This document shows positions 17,529 through 27,005 of a DNA stretch of 64,000 nucleotides, piece after piece; position 1 is the stretch's first letter, and each line of letters starts with the position of its first letter. Under the pieces are notes generated by a model. That model searched no databases and was not told where the DNA came from. It saw only the letters and a program-made list of their open reading frames with translations. The DNA is taken from assembly GCF_001624695.1 (NCBI RefSeq), contig NZ_JSEP01000021.1, positions 1 to 64,000 on the forward strand. Reading direction: 5' to 3'. The position numbers and the translations under genes are program-made. This DNA is from Labrenzia sp. OB1. Its GTDB lineage: Bacteria; Pseudomonadota; Alphaproteobacteria; Rhizobiales; Stappiaceae.

Positions 17529-18815
17529 ATGCCGGAAATGGGTCTAGAAGCTGGCCTCAGATCAATTTTCTCTTTCTACGGCTACGGAATGACCTATTTC
17601 ACCCGATCCGTCAGCACGGATGGAAACACCGGCTGGCGTTCCCCGGCAGTGCTCTTGATGATCATGGCAGGCGCCATGCAGCTGTCTTTTGCCGCCTGGT
17701 GGAACCTGATGAACAACTTTGCGGTTCAGGAGCTGGATTTCACCGGTCGCGAGATCGGCATACAGCAGTCGATCCGCGAGATTCCGGGGTTCCTGAGTTT
17801 CCTGGCGATCTACTTGCTGCTGCTGATGCGCGAGCAGACGCTCGCCTATCTGTCCCTGCTGATGCTTGGCGTCGGCGTTGCCCTCACCGGGTATTTTCCC
17901 ACCGCGTTGGGCTTTTATGCCACCACGCTGATCATGTCGATCGGGTTTCACTACTATGAAACCATGGCCCAGTCGCTGTCGCTGCAGTGGCTGCCGAAGG
18001 CTACAGCCGCCGCCAGCATGGGCAAGATCATTTCCGTTGGCGCCTTCGCTCAGTTGATTGCCTATGGCGTCATCTTCGTCGCCTGGAAGATGTTCGACCT
18101 GTCCTTCACCACGGTCTTCGCCATCGCCGGGGGGCTGACCCTTGTGGTGCTGGCATTCCTGATGATGGCTTATCCGCATTTCAGGGAAGGCGTACCCCAG
18201 CACAAGAAGCTGATCCTGAAAAAGCGCTACTGGCTCTACTACGCCCTCACCTTCATGGCCGGTGCCCGCCGCCAGATCTTCACGGTCTTCGCGGGCTTCC
18301 TGATGGTCGAACGCTTCGGCTACGACGTTCACGAAGTGGCCGGACTGTTTCTGCTCAACGGCTTCTTCAACATGCTTCTGGCACCGAAGATCGGCAGACT
18401 GATCGTCCGCTTCGGCGAGCGCAAGGCGCTGGTCCTGGAATATGTCGGCCTGTCCCTGGTCTTCGTCAGCTACGCCTTCGTCACCAACGCCACGGTGGCG
18501 GCCAGCCTCTATGTGATCGACCATGCCTTCTTCGCCATCGCGATCGCCATCAAGACCTATTTCCAGAAGATCGCCGATCCGGCCGATATCGCACCCACTG
18601 CCGGTGTCGCTTTCACGATCAACCACATCGCAGCGGTCTTCATTCCAGTGGTGTTCGGCCTGATCTGGCTGATCTCGCCGACGGCGGTCTTCCTGTCCGG
18701 CGCCGTCATGGCGCTCTTCAGCCTGGGGCTGGCGACACTGATCCCGAGCGCTCCGGAAGAAGGCCGGGAGGTCGACTTCTGGTACCGCAAGCCCGTCGCT
18801 CAGCCGGCCGAGTAA
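17529..18815 (+). CDS. MFS transporter
   Basis: A 428-residue major facilitator protein with about 12 hydrophobic helices from residue 40 onward. The central cytoplasmic loop (HFREGVPQHKKLILKKRYW, near 220-238) separates two six-helix halves. The second half has LIVRFGERKALVLEY in the loop corresponding to the MFS signature. The substrate cannot be inferred. The true start may be the ATG at 17589 (MTYFTR), since neither start has a clear ribosome site. It is divergent from the XRE pair and ends near a hairpin shared with the convergent ferredoxin gene. Confidence 0.82.
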   Translation: MPEMGLEAGLRSIFSFYGYGMTYFTRSVSTDGNTGWRSPAVLLMIMAGAMQLSFAAWWNLMNNFAVQELDFTGREIGIQQSIREIPGFLSFLAIYLLLLMREQTLAYLSLLMLGVGVALTGYFPTALGFYATTLIMSIGFHYYETMAQSLSLQWLPKATAAASMGKIISVGAFAQLIAYGVIFVAWKMFDLSFTTVFAIAGGLTLVVLAFLMMAYPHFREGVPQHKKLILKKRYWLYYALTFMAGARRQIFTVFAGFLMVERFGYDVHEVAGLFLLNGFFNMLLAPKIGRLIVRFGERKALVLEYVGLSLVFVSYAFVTNATVAASLYVIDHAFFAIAIAIKTYFQKIADPADIAPTAGVAFTINHIAAVFIPVVFGLIWLISPTAVFLSGAVMALFSLGLATLIPSAPEEGREVDFWYRKPVAQPAE

Positions 18816-18844
18816 GGCCAAATCGCGCGCAGCGAACGGAGCAC

Positions 18845-18877
18845 GAAAGGATTGCCCTGTTGCCAGGCGATCCTTTC
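18845..18877. terminator. bidirectional hairpin between MFS and ferredoxin genes
   Basis: A 12-bp stem with one wobble (18845-18856 with 18866-18877) and a 9-base loop lies between convergent genes. T-tracts on either side are poor, so efficiency is uncertain. Confidence 0.5.
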
Positions 18878-18913
18878 AGCTTGTCGAATGTCAGTTGACG
18901 TCGGGCGGCTTGT

Positions 18914-19234
18914 TCAGGCCTGCCGCTCAGGCACATGGACCACCAGGCCGTCAAGCTCACCGGTGACCTTGATCTGGCAGGAAAGGCGCGAGTTCGGCTT
19001 CACATCATAGGCGAAATCGAGCATGTCCTCTTCCATCGGCTCCGCGGAACCGGTCTTGCCCTGCCACGCTTCGTCCACATAGACATGGCAGGTGGCGCAG
19101 GCGCAGGCCCCGCCGCATTCCGCTTCAATGCCCTGAACCATGTTCTTGATGGCGTTTTCCATCACGGTGGAGCCTTCGGCGGCGTCCACATCGGTCCGGG
19201 TTCCATCGGCGTTTATGAATGTGATCTTCGGCAT
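18914..19234 (-). CDS. adrenodoxin-type [2Fe-2S] ferredoxin
   Basis: A 106-residue electron carrier. Cysteines 40, 46, 49 (C-x5-C-x2-C in ECGGACACATC) and 86 (RLSCQ) are the cluster ligands of the adrenodoxin/FdVI type, in which these proteins feed monooxygenases or Fe-S assembly. I start at MPKITF (19234), where family members begin; an upstream ATG at 19255 adds seven residues. No P450 or reductase gene is adjacent, so its partner is unknown. Here it appears as a single-gene unit. Confidence 0.9.
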   Translation of the reverse strand: MPKITFINADGTRTDVDAAEGSTVMENAIKNMVQGIEAECGGACACATCHVYVDEAWQGKTGSAEPMEEDMLDFAYDVKPNSRLSCQIKVTGELDGLVVHVPERQA

Positions 19235-19474
19235 GCGTCGCGTCCAGGCCTTCAATTGTGGTCAATGCAGCGCCGTGCCGTCATGAACGTTTTCAGCGCC
19301 ACGGGCGCCGATCCTCACACGTTTCACATCGGGAACATTGCGCTCCGGTCGTCCCGACATAAAGCTTCCGTGAAAAAGGTCAAGGACCGTGCCGTTTCTT
19401 AGCGTCAATCTGCCCCGGAAAAATCGTTATCACTCGGGGATGCAGACTTGCCTGGAAGCAATCTCTCAGCCTGT

Positions 19475-19837
19475 TCAGCCTTCCAGAAGATCCCGGATAT
19501 AGCGATTGGTCTCGTCGACTGCGGCGATCAGGCTCTCGGTCGCCGGATTGGGCACGGATCTCATCTTTCCTTCCAGGGTCTCGCAAACCACCGCGACCCT
19601 TTCCGCGCCGATCGCCAGCGCCGACCCCTTCAGGGTGTGAACGAGCTCGAACCGCACCGAAGCGTCGGTTTCTCCTGCCAGCCGTTCAAGCGTGGTGGAG
19701 GATTGCGATTTGAAAAGATGAAGGACCTGCACTTCAAGATCCCGGTTTCCCAGGGTGTTGGTGGCCAGTCGCACCAGATCTATCGGTGCTTCGGGCCCGG
19801 TCCGGCCGGCGACACGGGCCATGGATGAGGGGGCCAT
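19475..19837 (-). CDS. stand-alone HPt phosphotransfer protein
   Basis: A 120-residue helical protein with the HPt phosphorylation motif HTLKGSA (His67). HPt proteins relay phosphate between hybrid kinases and response regulators. No kinase or regulator gene adjoins it. About 150 bases upstream of its start lie two TTAA blocks (19991-19994 and 20001-20004) six bases apart, similar to but not matching the CtrA consensus spacing of seven. Confidence 0.85.
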   Translation of the reverse strand: MAPSSMARVAGRTGPEAPIDLVRLATNTLGNRDLEVQVLHLFKSQSSTTLERLAGETDASVRFELVHTLKGSALAIGAERVAVVCETLEGKMRSVPNPATESLIAAVDETNRYIRDLLEG

Positions 19838-20089
19838 GTAGGTGCTCCAAACTGCTCAACTCATGCCTGACGGCACTCCGCCGCAAGCTATGACTGGAGA
19901 GACTGTGCGCCAGAACCCCCAAACACCCGGTTAAACGCACCCGCCGGACGAGCTCTTCGGCCCAATGTCCCCAAAAAATTGTTTTTTTGGTTAACGCGGG
20001 TTAACACGGCTTTCAAAATACGATTAAAAAAATCCTTGCAATCTCGCCGTTTCATTGAATCGATAAAATTTTAATTAAGTGATTCGGCG

Positions 20090-20404
20090 TTAACTTTTTT
20101 CACGGTTTTGACTTGCGGAGAGTGCTTCAACTGCTGCAGGCGTCAGCTTGCAGACGAGCCAATCGGGCTTGATTGGGTTGGAAAACCAAGGCTCTGCCCA
20201 GCCTGCCTCGATACAGGCCCGGATTGTGCGCGCAGGAATTTCCCGTCCGCTGCCGTCGAACAACGGCAGCTTGCCACCCGCCTGATCGAGCCCCTTCAGC
20301 AACCATCGCTTTTGCGCAGCGGTCAGGTTTCCCGCTTTGAGCGCAGGGGCCGAAGCAGTGTTGCGATCCTCTTTCACGACGTCTTCAGACTTCGATTCTG
20401 GCAT
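20090..20404 (-). CDS. conserved hypothetical protein
   Basis: A 104-residue soluble protein with an acidic N-terminus (to about residue 25). A compact core follows (AAQKRWLLKGLDQAGGKLPL, RTIRACIEAGWAEPW, DWLVCKLTPAAVEAL). The helix/turn pattern with a basic helix resembles small winged-helix proteins, but I cannot name a family. The 252-base region downstream is very A/T-rich. It is divergent from the giant GPR-like gene. Confidence 0.6.
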   Translation of the reverse strand: MPESKSEDVVKEDRNTASAPALKAGNLTAAQKRWLLKGLDQAGGKLPLFDGSGREIPARTIRACIEAGWAEPWFSNPIKPDWLVCKLTPAAVEALSASQNREKS

Positions 20405-20683
20405 TCAAACAGCCCCTTAAGTGACTCACGCTATTGCCGTTTCTTGTTCGTTAGGAGAGATTGTGCCATTACAGTTACTGATGCGGCAAGATGGGGAGTG
20501 TACCGTCGAACGTAAAGTTCACGGTCGGTCGGCGGCGGCCCTCCTCTAGGACAATATCCACGGTTCAGTTCTGTCGAACTGCGGCCGTAAAATTGGCGCA
20601 TCCGGTAGTCACTGTGGAGTGCTGCGAAAGCAGCAGGCTGAAATTACCGGCGTGTAATGAGTACGGACGTGAGGCGACCCTAA

Positions 20684-23600
20684 ATGGCAAATCCGACAAA
20701 GGCGAAAGATCCGGCGGAAGCGGCACTGTCTGCGGTTGAAGAAGCCCTGAAGCTTGACTTCGGCGGCCCTGAAGCGGCAGCAACCCAACCGGCTGCGGAG
20801 GCGAGCGTGGCTGTGGAAGCGGACACGGCGCGCAGATCCCAGACGGCCAAGCCGGGATCCTCTTCTCGGGACGAACAGCGCCAGTCCCGGCGCCGGGGAC
20901 GCGGCGGACGACCGCCCGCGGCCAATGACGACCGCCGAAACATCGGCACTCTGATTTACGCCCTGCAGCGCCGCCCCTCCTCCACGCCCTTCTGGGGTGC
21001 CCTGGCGCTGAGCGCCATCTGGGCCGCCCTCGGCAGCAGTCTTTTCCTGACAGCCTTCGCCGACAAGGTTTCCACCATCAACGATCTTCAGGCCCTTCTC
21101 GGCTCGCCGGAAATGATCCTGGCCGGCGCCGGGATCGTGGTGCCGATCGTCTTCTTCTTCGTCATGGCCATGATGATCTGGCGCGCGCAGGAAATGCGTA
21201 TCGTCGCCCGCGGCATGACCGAAGTCGCCCTGCGTCTGGCCGAACCGGAAGACATGGCCAAGGAATCCATCCTCAGTGTCGGACAGGCCATCCGCCGCGA
21301 AGTGGCGGCAATGGGTGACGGCATCGAGCGCGCGATCGCCCGCGCCAGCGAGCTGGAAGTCCTGGTCCACAACGAGGTGTCTTCCCTCGAGCGGTCCTAT
21401 AACGACAATGAACTCAAGATCCGCAGCCTGATCGAGGAACTGGTCAGCCAGCGTGAATCCATCGTCATGAACGCCGAACGGGTGCGCGAAACCATCGCCG
21501 GCGCCCATGAAAGCTTCGCCGCGCAGATGACCAACACCTCCGGTGAACTGGGCAGCACTGTGGAAACGGCGACCCAGCGGATGATCGACGCGGTGAACAG
21601 CCGCGTGGAGGAACTGACCTCCAGCGTGGACTCGCGCATCGAGACGCTTGGCGCGACCCTGCATGCTTCCGGCAGCGAACTGGTCGATTCCCTCACGGTA
21701 CGTGCGGAGGACTATGTCTCCCGCCTGTCCACCACCGGCAACGATCTGGTCGACAATCTGGCCGAGACCGGCTCCACGATGTGGGAGACGCTGTCGATCC
21801 GCGGCAACGAAGTGAACGAGCGCTTCGCCGAAACCGCGAACCAGTTCGTCGAGACCCTCACCTCCCGCGGCAGCGACATCAACGAGACCCTCACCTCTTC
21901 AAGCACCTCGGTCATCGAGACTCTGAGCACCAAGGCGGATGAGTTCCGCAACTCGATGGAAAGCACCGGTGCGTCGGTCAGCGAAATCATCACCCAGCGT
22001 GGCGAGGAAATCAACGCCAACCTGTCGCTGACATCCGGCCGCCTGATCGACACGATCACCGCTCGTACCGAAGAGCTGGTCGGGACGGTCGACACCCGCG
22101 TGACCTCGCTGGACGAGTCCCTTGCCGAAACAGGCAACCGGGTCGTGGAAAGCATCTCCGAACGCGGTCAGACTGTCACCGACACCATATCCATCCGTGG
22201 CGCGGAAATCGTCGACACCCTGTCGAGCCGGTCCACCGAAGTGTCCGAGATTCTGCGCGGCACAGGCGAAAGCATTGTTGTCGATCTCTCCCTGCGCGGC
22301 GGCGAAATCGCCTCCAAGCTGGACGAAACCGCAGGTTCACTCACCGAGACCATCACCGTACGCGGTGGGGAACTGGCCGAGAAACTCGATACGATCTCCG
22401 AACGCATCTACACGGCGATCTCCATCAACGGCAGTGAGCTGGACGAACGTCTGGCGGCCCGCAGCAACGAGATGGCGACGGTTCTCGAGCAGCAGACGGA
22501 CGGCTTCCGTCAAACTCTCGAAGGCGTGTCCTACAAATTCTCGACCGGCCTCGGTGAGCAGACATCCGCCCTCACCGATAAACTTGCCGAAACCGGCACC
22601 CAGCTTGCCGAACTGATCGGCAGCCGCGGTGACCGTGTGACCAGCAACATCAACGAGATCAGCGGCAAGATCGCCGAAACGCTGGATGTGCGCGGCCTCG
22701 CCCTGCAGGAAGGCCTGTCCTCGCGTCTGGCCGAACTGGAAACCCTTGTTGGCGAACGCGGCGGCCAATTAATCGATGCCTTCGATTCCAGGACGGAAGT
22801 CTTGTCGGAAGCACTCGACAGCCGCCTGTCGGGCCTCGACAGCACCTTCGCGACACGCATCGACATGATGGATGCCTCGCTCGGCGACCGTATCGCAACG
22901 ATGGACACGTCCCTCGGAAGCCACATCAACACGCTGGACCTCACGCTTGACCAGCGAACCGCCGCATTCGAGGCGACCCTGGAAACCCGGACGCAGATCC
23001 TTGCGGATGCTATCGACCACCGCACGTCCGGTATCAGCGATGCCCTGGAGGAAAAGACCCGCAACATCACCGATATTCTGGCGGATCGCTCCGACGCAAT
23101 CACCCTGCAGCTTGGTCAGCGCATCGAAGATGCAGGCAACACTCTGGCGGAACGCGCCGAGGAAATCGGTCAGTCCCTGTCGACCCGTGTCGACGGCGCG
23201 GCATCGTCCATGGCCGAGAAAGCCGAGTTGCTCTCCGTCTCCATGACGAGCGGCACAGACCGGATCGACGAAACACTCGACGCACGTGCGCGTCAGATCT
23301 CCGAAACCCTGATTTCGCGCACCAAAGAGATCGCCCAGGCATTTGTCGATGGCCAGGACGAAATGACCTCGGCTCTGGACAACCGTCTGGCGGAAGCCGG
23401 AAGCGTTCTGGGCAAGCAGAGTGCCGAGCTGACCGAATCCCTCTCCGAGCGGATCGCCGAGATCAACGTTTCCCTGGGCGCCAAGGTGTTCGAGGTCGCG
23501 GAAACCCTCGATTCCCGCGCAACCCAGCTCGAAACGTTGCTCAACGAGCGCCTGGAAAGCATCTCCGGCACTCTCACCGGTGAAAGCGAGCGCGCCCGTG

Positions 23601-26059
23601 ACATCCTCACGACCGTGATCGCCGAAGCCGGCTCCACCCTGTCCACTGAGAGCACCCGTTTGCGCGATGTGGTTCAGGAAGCCGTCGGAGCCGCGGTCCA
23701 GTCACTTTCCGATGAGCGCAACAAGACCGTCGAAATTGTCGACGGGGCGCTCGCCGATGCGACGGAAAAGCTTGCCGGCGAAGGCGACCGCATGCGCCAG
23801 ATCGTGCTCGGCACCGTGGGCGAAGCCCGCGGCGTGCTGGTGGGCGAAAGCCAGAAAGCGGCCGAAGCCGTCACTTCGGCCATGAACCAGGCGACCGGCT
23901 CCATGTCCGGCGAAAGCATCAAGATCCGCGACCTCGTGTTCTCGGCCGTCGGAGACGCTGCCCGTGCGATGTCAGCGGAAAGCGAAAAGGCACGTACCCT
24001 CTATGCGGGCACGCTGGCGGAATTCAGCGGGTCCCTCACCGGCGAAAGCGACAAGGTCCGCAACGAACTCTCCGGTCTTATCGCCGAGATTTCCGGCAAC
24101 CTGTCCGCCGAAAGCGAACAGGCCCGCCTGACGCTCGCCAAGACGCTGGAAGAAATCCGCGGCCAGATGTCGAGCGAAGCCGGCATCGTGCGTGCCCGGG
24201 TCAACAGCGCCGTTGCGGAAGCAGCGGAGCTTCTGGTGGGCCGTGGCAACGAGGTCGCCAACGAACTTCTGGAGAAGGCGAACAGCCTCAACGAAGCCTT
24301 CGGCGCCCGCTCCGGCGAACTGGCCAAAATTGTCGGCGCGGATGGCAACGAACTCGTCAAGGCCATAGAGATGCGCGCCAACGACCTGACCGGACGCCTG
24401 TCCGAGGTCCACGGTGCCATTCTGGAAGCCATCACCGTCAAGGGCCGCGACGTTACGGATACCTTCGCCCACACCGGGCTGGATGCGACCCGCTCGCTGG
24501 TCGAGGCCGGTGAGAAGATCGTCACCAGCATCAACGAGCGCAGCGAACACGCCACATCCCTCCTTACGGAGACGCGGCGCCGTCTGGAAGCGGATGTTTC
24601 CGAAATTCTCGTCAAGATCGAGGCTTCCAATACCAATCTGCAGGGTATTGTCGCCACGGCCGGAGAGAACCTCAGCGAAGTGGAAGGCAACCTTGCCCGC
24701 CGCGCCGGTGAGTTCCGCTCCGCGGTTGACAGGGCCGTCGGCGAGACCAATTCGACGACATCCGTCATCACCGAACAGGTTGCGAACCTGCGCGATGTGA
24801 CCGAGACGACCCTTGCCGACATCATGAACCTGACGAACCGCTTCGGCGATCAGTCGGAGGAACTGACCAAGGCGGCTCGTTACCTGGAAGAAACCAACCG
24901 GTCCGTGGAAAACCGCGTCGCAGACCGCCGCACGGCAATCGAGGAAGTTGCCGATACGCTGCTGGCGAAAACCGAGTCGGTCGACACGCTCATGCGGTCC
25001 TTCACGCAGACCCTGTCCAGCACGCTGGAAACGGCTGACGACAAGGCCCGCGAAGCAGCCAACATGCTGGGCGCCGCCGCGGAGGCAGCTTCCAGACAGG
25101 TGGCCGAGCAGTTCGAGTCCATGCGCCTGACAGCCGGAATGGAAGGCCAGAAGGCACGCGATGCGGTCCGCGCAGCACAGGATGACATCATTGCCGAAAT
25201 GACCCGCACGGTCAGCGAGGCATCCGAACGCTTCAACGATGCGGCGGTGCGCATGCGCGACGTCGCTCGCGACGTTCACCGCGAGCTGGAGGCGACCCGG
25301 TCCGAACTCAAACAGGGCGTCCTCAACCTGCCGGACGAAGCCGAGGAGTCCTCGGCGGCCCTGCGCAAGGTGGTCAACGAGCAGATCCGCGCGCTGACCG
25401 AATTGTCGGAGATCGTCGCCAAGCAGTCCAATGTACTTGACCTCTCCCGCCCGCAGGCAGCAACGGCATCTGCCGCTGCCGCACCAGCACCGGCGCCGGT
25501 CAATTACGCCCCCGCCTCCCCCGCCCGTCCGCAGACAGCCCCAGCCGGCGAACAGCGCCCGGCACAGAGCCGTCCGATGGACACGCGCCGGCAGCAACCG
25601 GCACAGGCCGAAACGGGCGGTTCCGGTGGCAAGGGCTGGGTGTCCGATCTCCTGCGCCGCGCGTCGCGCGACGAGGATGCCGACAGCGACATCCAGCCGG
25701 GCCGCACACCGCTGCAGACCGTTGAAAGCCTCAATTCACTGTCCGTCGATATCGCCCGGGCAATCGATCACGAGACCTTCATCGACCTGTGGAACCGTTA
25801 TCGTGGCGGCGAGCGACATGTGTTCACCCGGCGCCTCTACACGCTGCAGGGCCAGCAGACCTTCGACGAGATCCGTCAGAAGTATTCCCGCGACCCCGAG
25901 TTCCGCACCGCCGTGGAACGCTACGTGGCCGACTTCGAACAGCTTCTGGCCCAGGTCTCGCGCAACGACCGCGACAACATGCTGGGTCAGACCTATCTCA
26001 CGTCGGATACCGGCAAGGTCTACACCATGCTGGCGCACGCCAGCGGCCGTCTCGATTAA
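20684..26059 (+). CDS. GPR/RgsE-like giant polar growth protein
   Basis: A 1791-residue membrane-anchored coiled-coil protein. After a disordered basic N-terminus (1-100) come two membrane helices (about 103-125 and 143-166), placing both ends in the cytoplasm. Residues 333-596 form twelve gap-free 22-residue repeats (starts at 355 LVDNLAETG, 377 VNERFAETA, 399 INETLTSSS and so on), an apolipoprotein-like 11/22 periodicity; degenerate repeats continue to about 1560. A Pro/Ala-rich linker near 1590-1640 leads to a globular C-terminal domain (SLSVDIARAIDHETFIDLW to the end). This layout matches Agrobacterium GPR and Sinorhizobium RgsE, proteins that ring the growing pole and are needed for unipolar growth. 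GAGGCGA precedes the ATG. It is a monocistronic unit with its own terminator. Confidence 0.78.
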   Translation: MANPTKAKDPAEAALSAVEEALKLDFGGPEAAATQPAAEASVAVEADTARRSQTAKPGSSSRDEQRQSRRRGRGGRPPAANDDRRNIGTLIYALQRRPSSTPFWGALALSAIWAALGSSLFLTAFADKVSTINDLQALLGSPEMILAGAGIVVPIVFFFVMAMMIWRAQEMRIVARGMTEVALRLAEPEDMAKESILSVGQAIRREVAAMGDGIERAIARASELEVLVHNEVSSLERSYNDNELKIRSLIEELVSQRESIVMNAERVRETIAGAHESFAAQMTNTSGELGSTVETATQRMIDAVNSRVEELTSSVDSRIETLGATLHASGSELVDSLTVRAEDYVSRLSTTGNDLVDNLAETGSTMWETLSIRGNEVNERFAETANQFVETLTSRGSDINETLTSSSTSVIETLSTKADEFRNSMESTGASVSEIITQRGEEINANLSLTSGRLIDTITARTEELVGTVDTRVTSLDESLAETGNRVVESISERGQTVTDTISIRGAEIVDTLSSRSTEVSEILRGTGESIVVDLSLRGGEIASKLDETAGSLTETITVRGGELAEKLDTISERIYTAISINGSELDERLAARSNEMATVLEQQTDGFRQTLEGVSYKFSTGLGEQTSALTDKLAETGTQLAELIGSRGDRVTSNINEISGKIAETLDVRGLALQEGLSSRLAELETLVGERGGQLIDAFDSRTEVLSEALDSRLSGLDSTFATRIDMMDASLGDRIATMDTSLGSHINTLDLTLDQRTAAFEATLETRTQILADAIDHRTSGISDALEEKTRNITDILADRSDAITLQLGQRIEDAGNTLAERAEEIGQSLSTRVDGAASSMAEKAELLSVSMTSGTDRIDETLDARARQISETLISRTKEIAQAFVDGQDEMTSALDNRLAEAGSVLGKQSAELTESLSERIAEINVSLGAKVFEVAETLDSRATQLETLLNERLESISGTLTGESERARDILTTVIAEAGSTLSTESTRLRDVVQEAVGAAVQSLSDERNKTVEIVDGALADATEKLAGEGDRMRQIVLGTVGEARGVLVGESQKAAEAVTSAMNQATGSMSGESIKIRDLVFSAVGDAARAMSAESEKARTLYAGTLAEFSGSLTGESDKVRNELSGLIAEISGNLSAESEQARLTLAKTLEEIRGQMSSEAGIVRARVNSAVAEAAELLVGRGNEVANELLEKANSLNEAFGARSGELAKIVGADGNELVKAIEMRANDLTGRLSEVHGAILEAITVKGRDVTDTFAHTGLDATRSLVEAGEKIVTSINERSEHATSLLTETRRRLEADVSEILVKIEASNTNLQGIVATAGENLSEVEGNLARRAGEFRSAVDRAVGETNSTTSVITEQVANLRDVTETTLADIMNLTNRFGDQSEELTKAARYLEETNRSVENRVADRRTAIEEVADTLLAKTESVDTLMRSFTQTLSSTLETADDKAREAANMLGAAAEAASRQVAEQFESMRLTAGMEGQKARDAVRAAQDDIIAEMTRTVSEASERFNDAAVRMRDVARDVHRELEATRSELKQGVLNLPDEAEESSAALRKVVNEQIRALTELSEIVAKQSNVLDLSRPQAATASAAAAPAPAPVNYAPASPARPQTAPAGEQRPAQSRPMDTRRQQPAQAETGGSGGKGWVSDLLRRASRDEDADSDIQPGRTPLQTVESLNSLSVDIARAIDHETFIDLWNRYRGGERHVFTRRLYTLQGQQTFDEIRQKYSRDPEFRTAVERYVADFEQLLAQVSRNDRDNMLGQTYLTSDTGKVYTMLAHASGRLD

Positions 26060-26082
26060 GCGGCGCGATCATCCAAACGAAT

Positions 26083-26109
26083 AAAGGCGGGCTTCGGCCC
26101 GCCTTTTTT
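26083..26109 (+). terminator. terminator after GPR-like gene
   Basis: A perfect 10-bp stem (26083-26092 with 26097-26106), TTCG loop and a run of six T. The remaining 260 bases to the next convergent gene show no gene. Confidence 0.9.
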
Positions 26110-26370
26110 GTTGGCTGGCGACACTACGCGCACCAAGCCTGCTCTTTCCCGGAGCGGTGAAAGAGCGAGCAGCGGTGCACTTTCGCTACGGGACTTCAGC
26201 GACTGGCGAGAGCTGTCGAGCCCGCAGAGAGCAATATTCGCTGGGGGAAAGGCGGCTGCGCAATCACGCCGATCAAGCCAGGCCAGATCGGGACGGCCTC
26301 AGGGAGAGTAATGTCGCGGATTTGTCTCGCGGGCATTGATGCGGCCCCGGAAGAGAGACAGCAGACACGT

Positions 26371-26976
26371 TTAAACGTTCTGCAGCGTCCAGGCCGCTAT
26401 TTCCGCAAAAACACGGTCGGCGGAGCGGTTCATGGCTTCGACGGCCTTGTCGACGGAGGTCGCACCCGCCGGTGTTTCCGCGCGGAACACCTTGGTAGCG
26501 ACCGACCGGCCGTTGCGGTCGTTGACGATCCGTGCGGAAATCTCGACGACCCCCCGGTTGCCGCTGCCGAGCCTGAGCTCGAATGCGCGGATTTCGCTTT
26601 GCAGCTGATAGTCGATCAGAAGTCCGTCTCCCGGCAGACCGACACCACGCAGGCGGCCGGTGTTCTGCAAGGTTTCGACGAGCTTGAGCTGCACAACATT
26701 CGGCAAAGTGTCCGCCCAGGCGGAGCCGGGGAAATAGCTGTAGACGGGGCCCTTGTCGACCACGGCGATATAGCTGCTGTCGAGCGCTTTCAAAGCGCGC
26801 GGCGACGACACCAGCAACTGGACGCGACTGGACCGCCCCGTCAGACCGCCGACATCGGCCGCTTCGATCCCGTAATAGGCGGAGGGCGTGGAACTCGCGC
26901 AACCGGTGACCAGCACGCCCAGCCCGAGAACGCCAAGCACGCCCCGCCGGGTCATGTCAGTGGTTGCCTTCGTCAT
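26371..26976 (-). CDS. ABC-type auxiliary lipoprotein (PqiC/DUF330-like) of MCE system
   Basis: A 201-residue lipoprotein. The signal peptide carries RR and a hydrophobic stretch ending in the lipobox LVTGC (Cys26). The mature part has YYGIEA near its start and the DUF330/PqiC-like beta-alpha pattern (SYIAVVDKGPVYSYFPGSAW). I start at 26976 because AAGGGG precedes that ATG; ATGs at 27006 and 27003 overlap the preceding stop. It is the last gene of mlaE-mlaF-mlaD-lipoprotein. PqiC-type lipoproteins sit in the outer membrane and receive the MCE tunnel, so a similar job is likely here. Confidence 0.82.
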   Translation of the reverse strand: MTKATTDMTRRGVLGVLGLGVLVTGCASSTPSAYYGIEAADVGGLTGRSSRVQLLVSSPRALKALDSSYIAVVDKGPVYSYFPGSAWADTLPNVVQLKLVETLQNTGRLRGVGLPGDGLLIDYQLQSEIRAFELRLGSGNRGVVEISARIVNDRNGRSVATKVFRAETPAGATSVDKAVEAMNRSADRVFAEIAAWTLQNV

Positions 26977-27005
26977 AACGCCCTGCCCCTTAAAACTCTT
27001 CATCA

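Noticed and set aside
23972..25597. A 541-residue minus-strand open frame under the GPR-like gene
   Set aside because: It mirrors the repetitive codons of the coiled-coil gene and has no ribosome site or recognisable fold.
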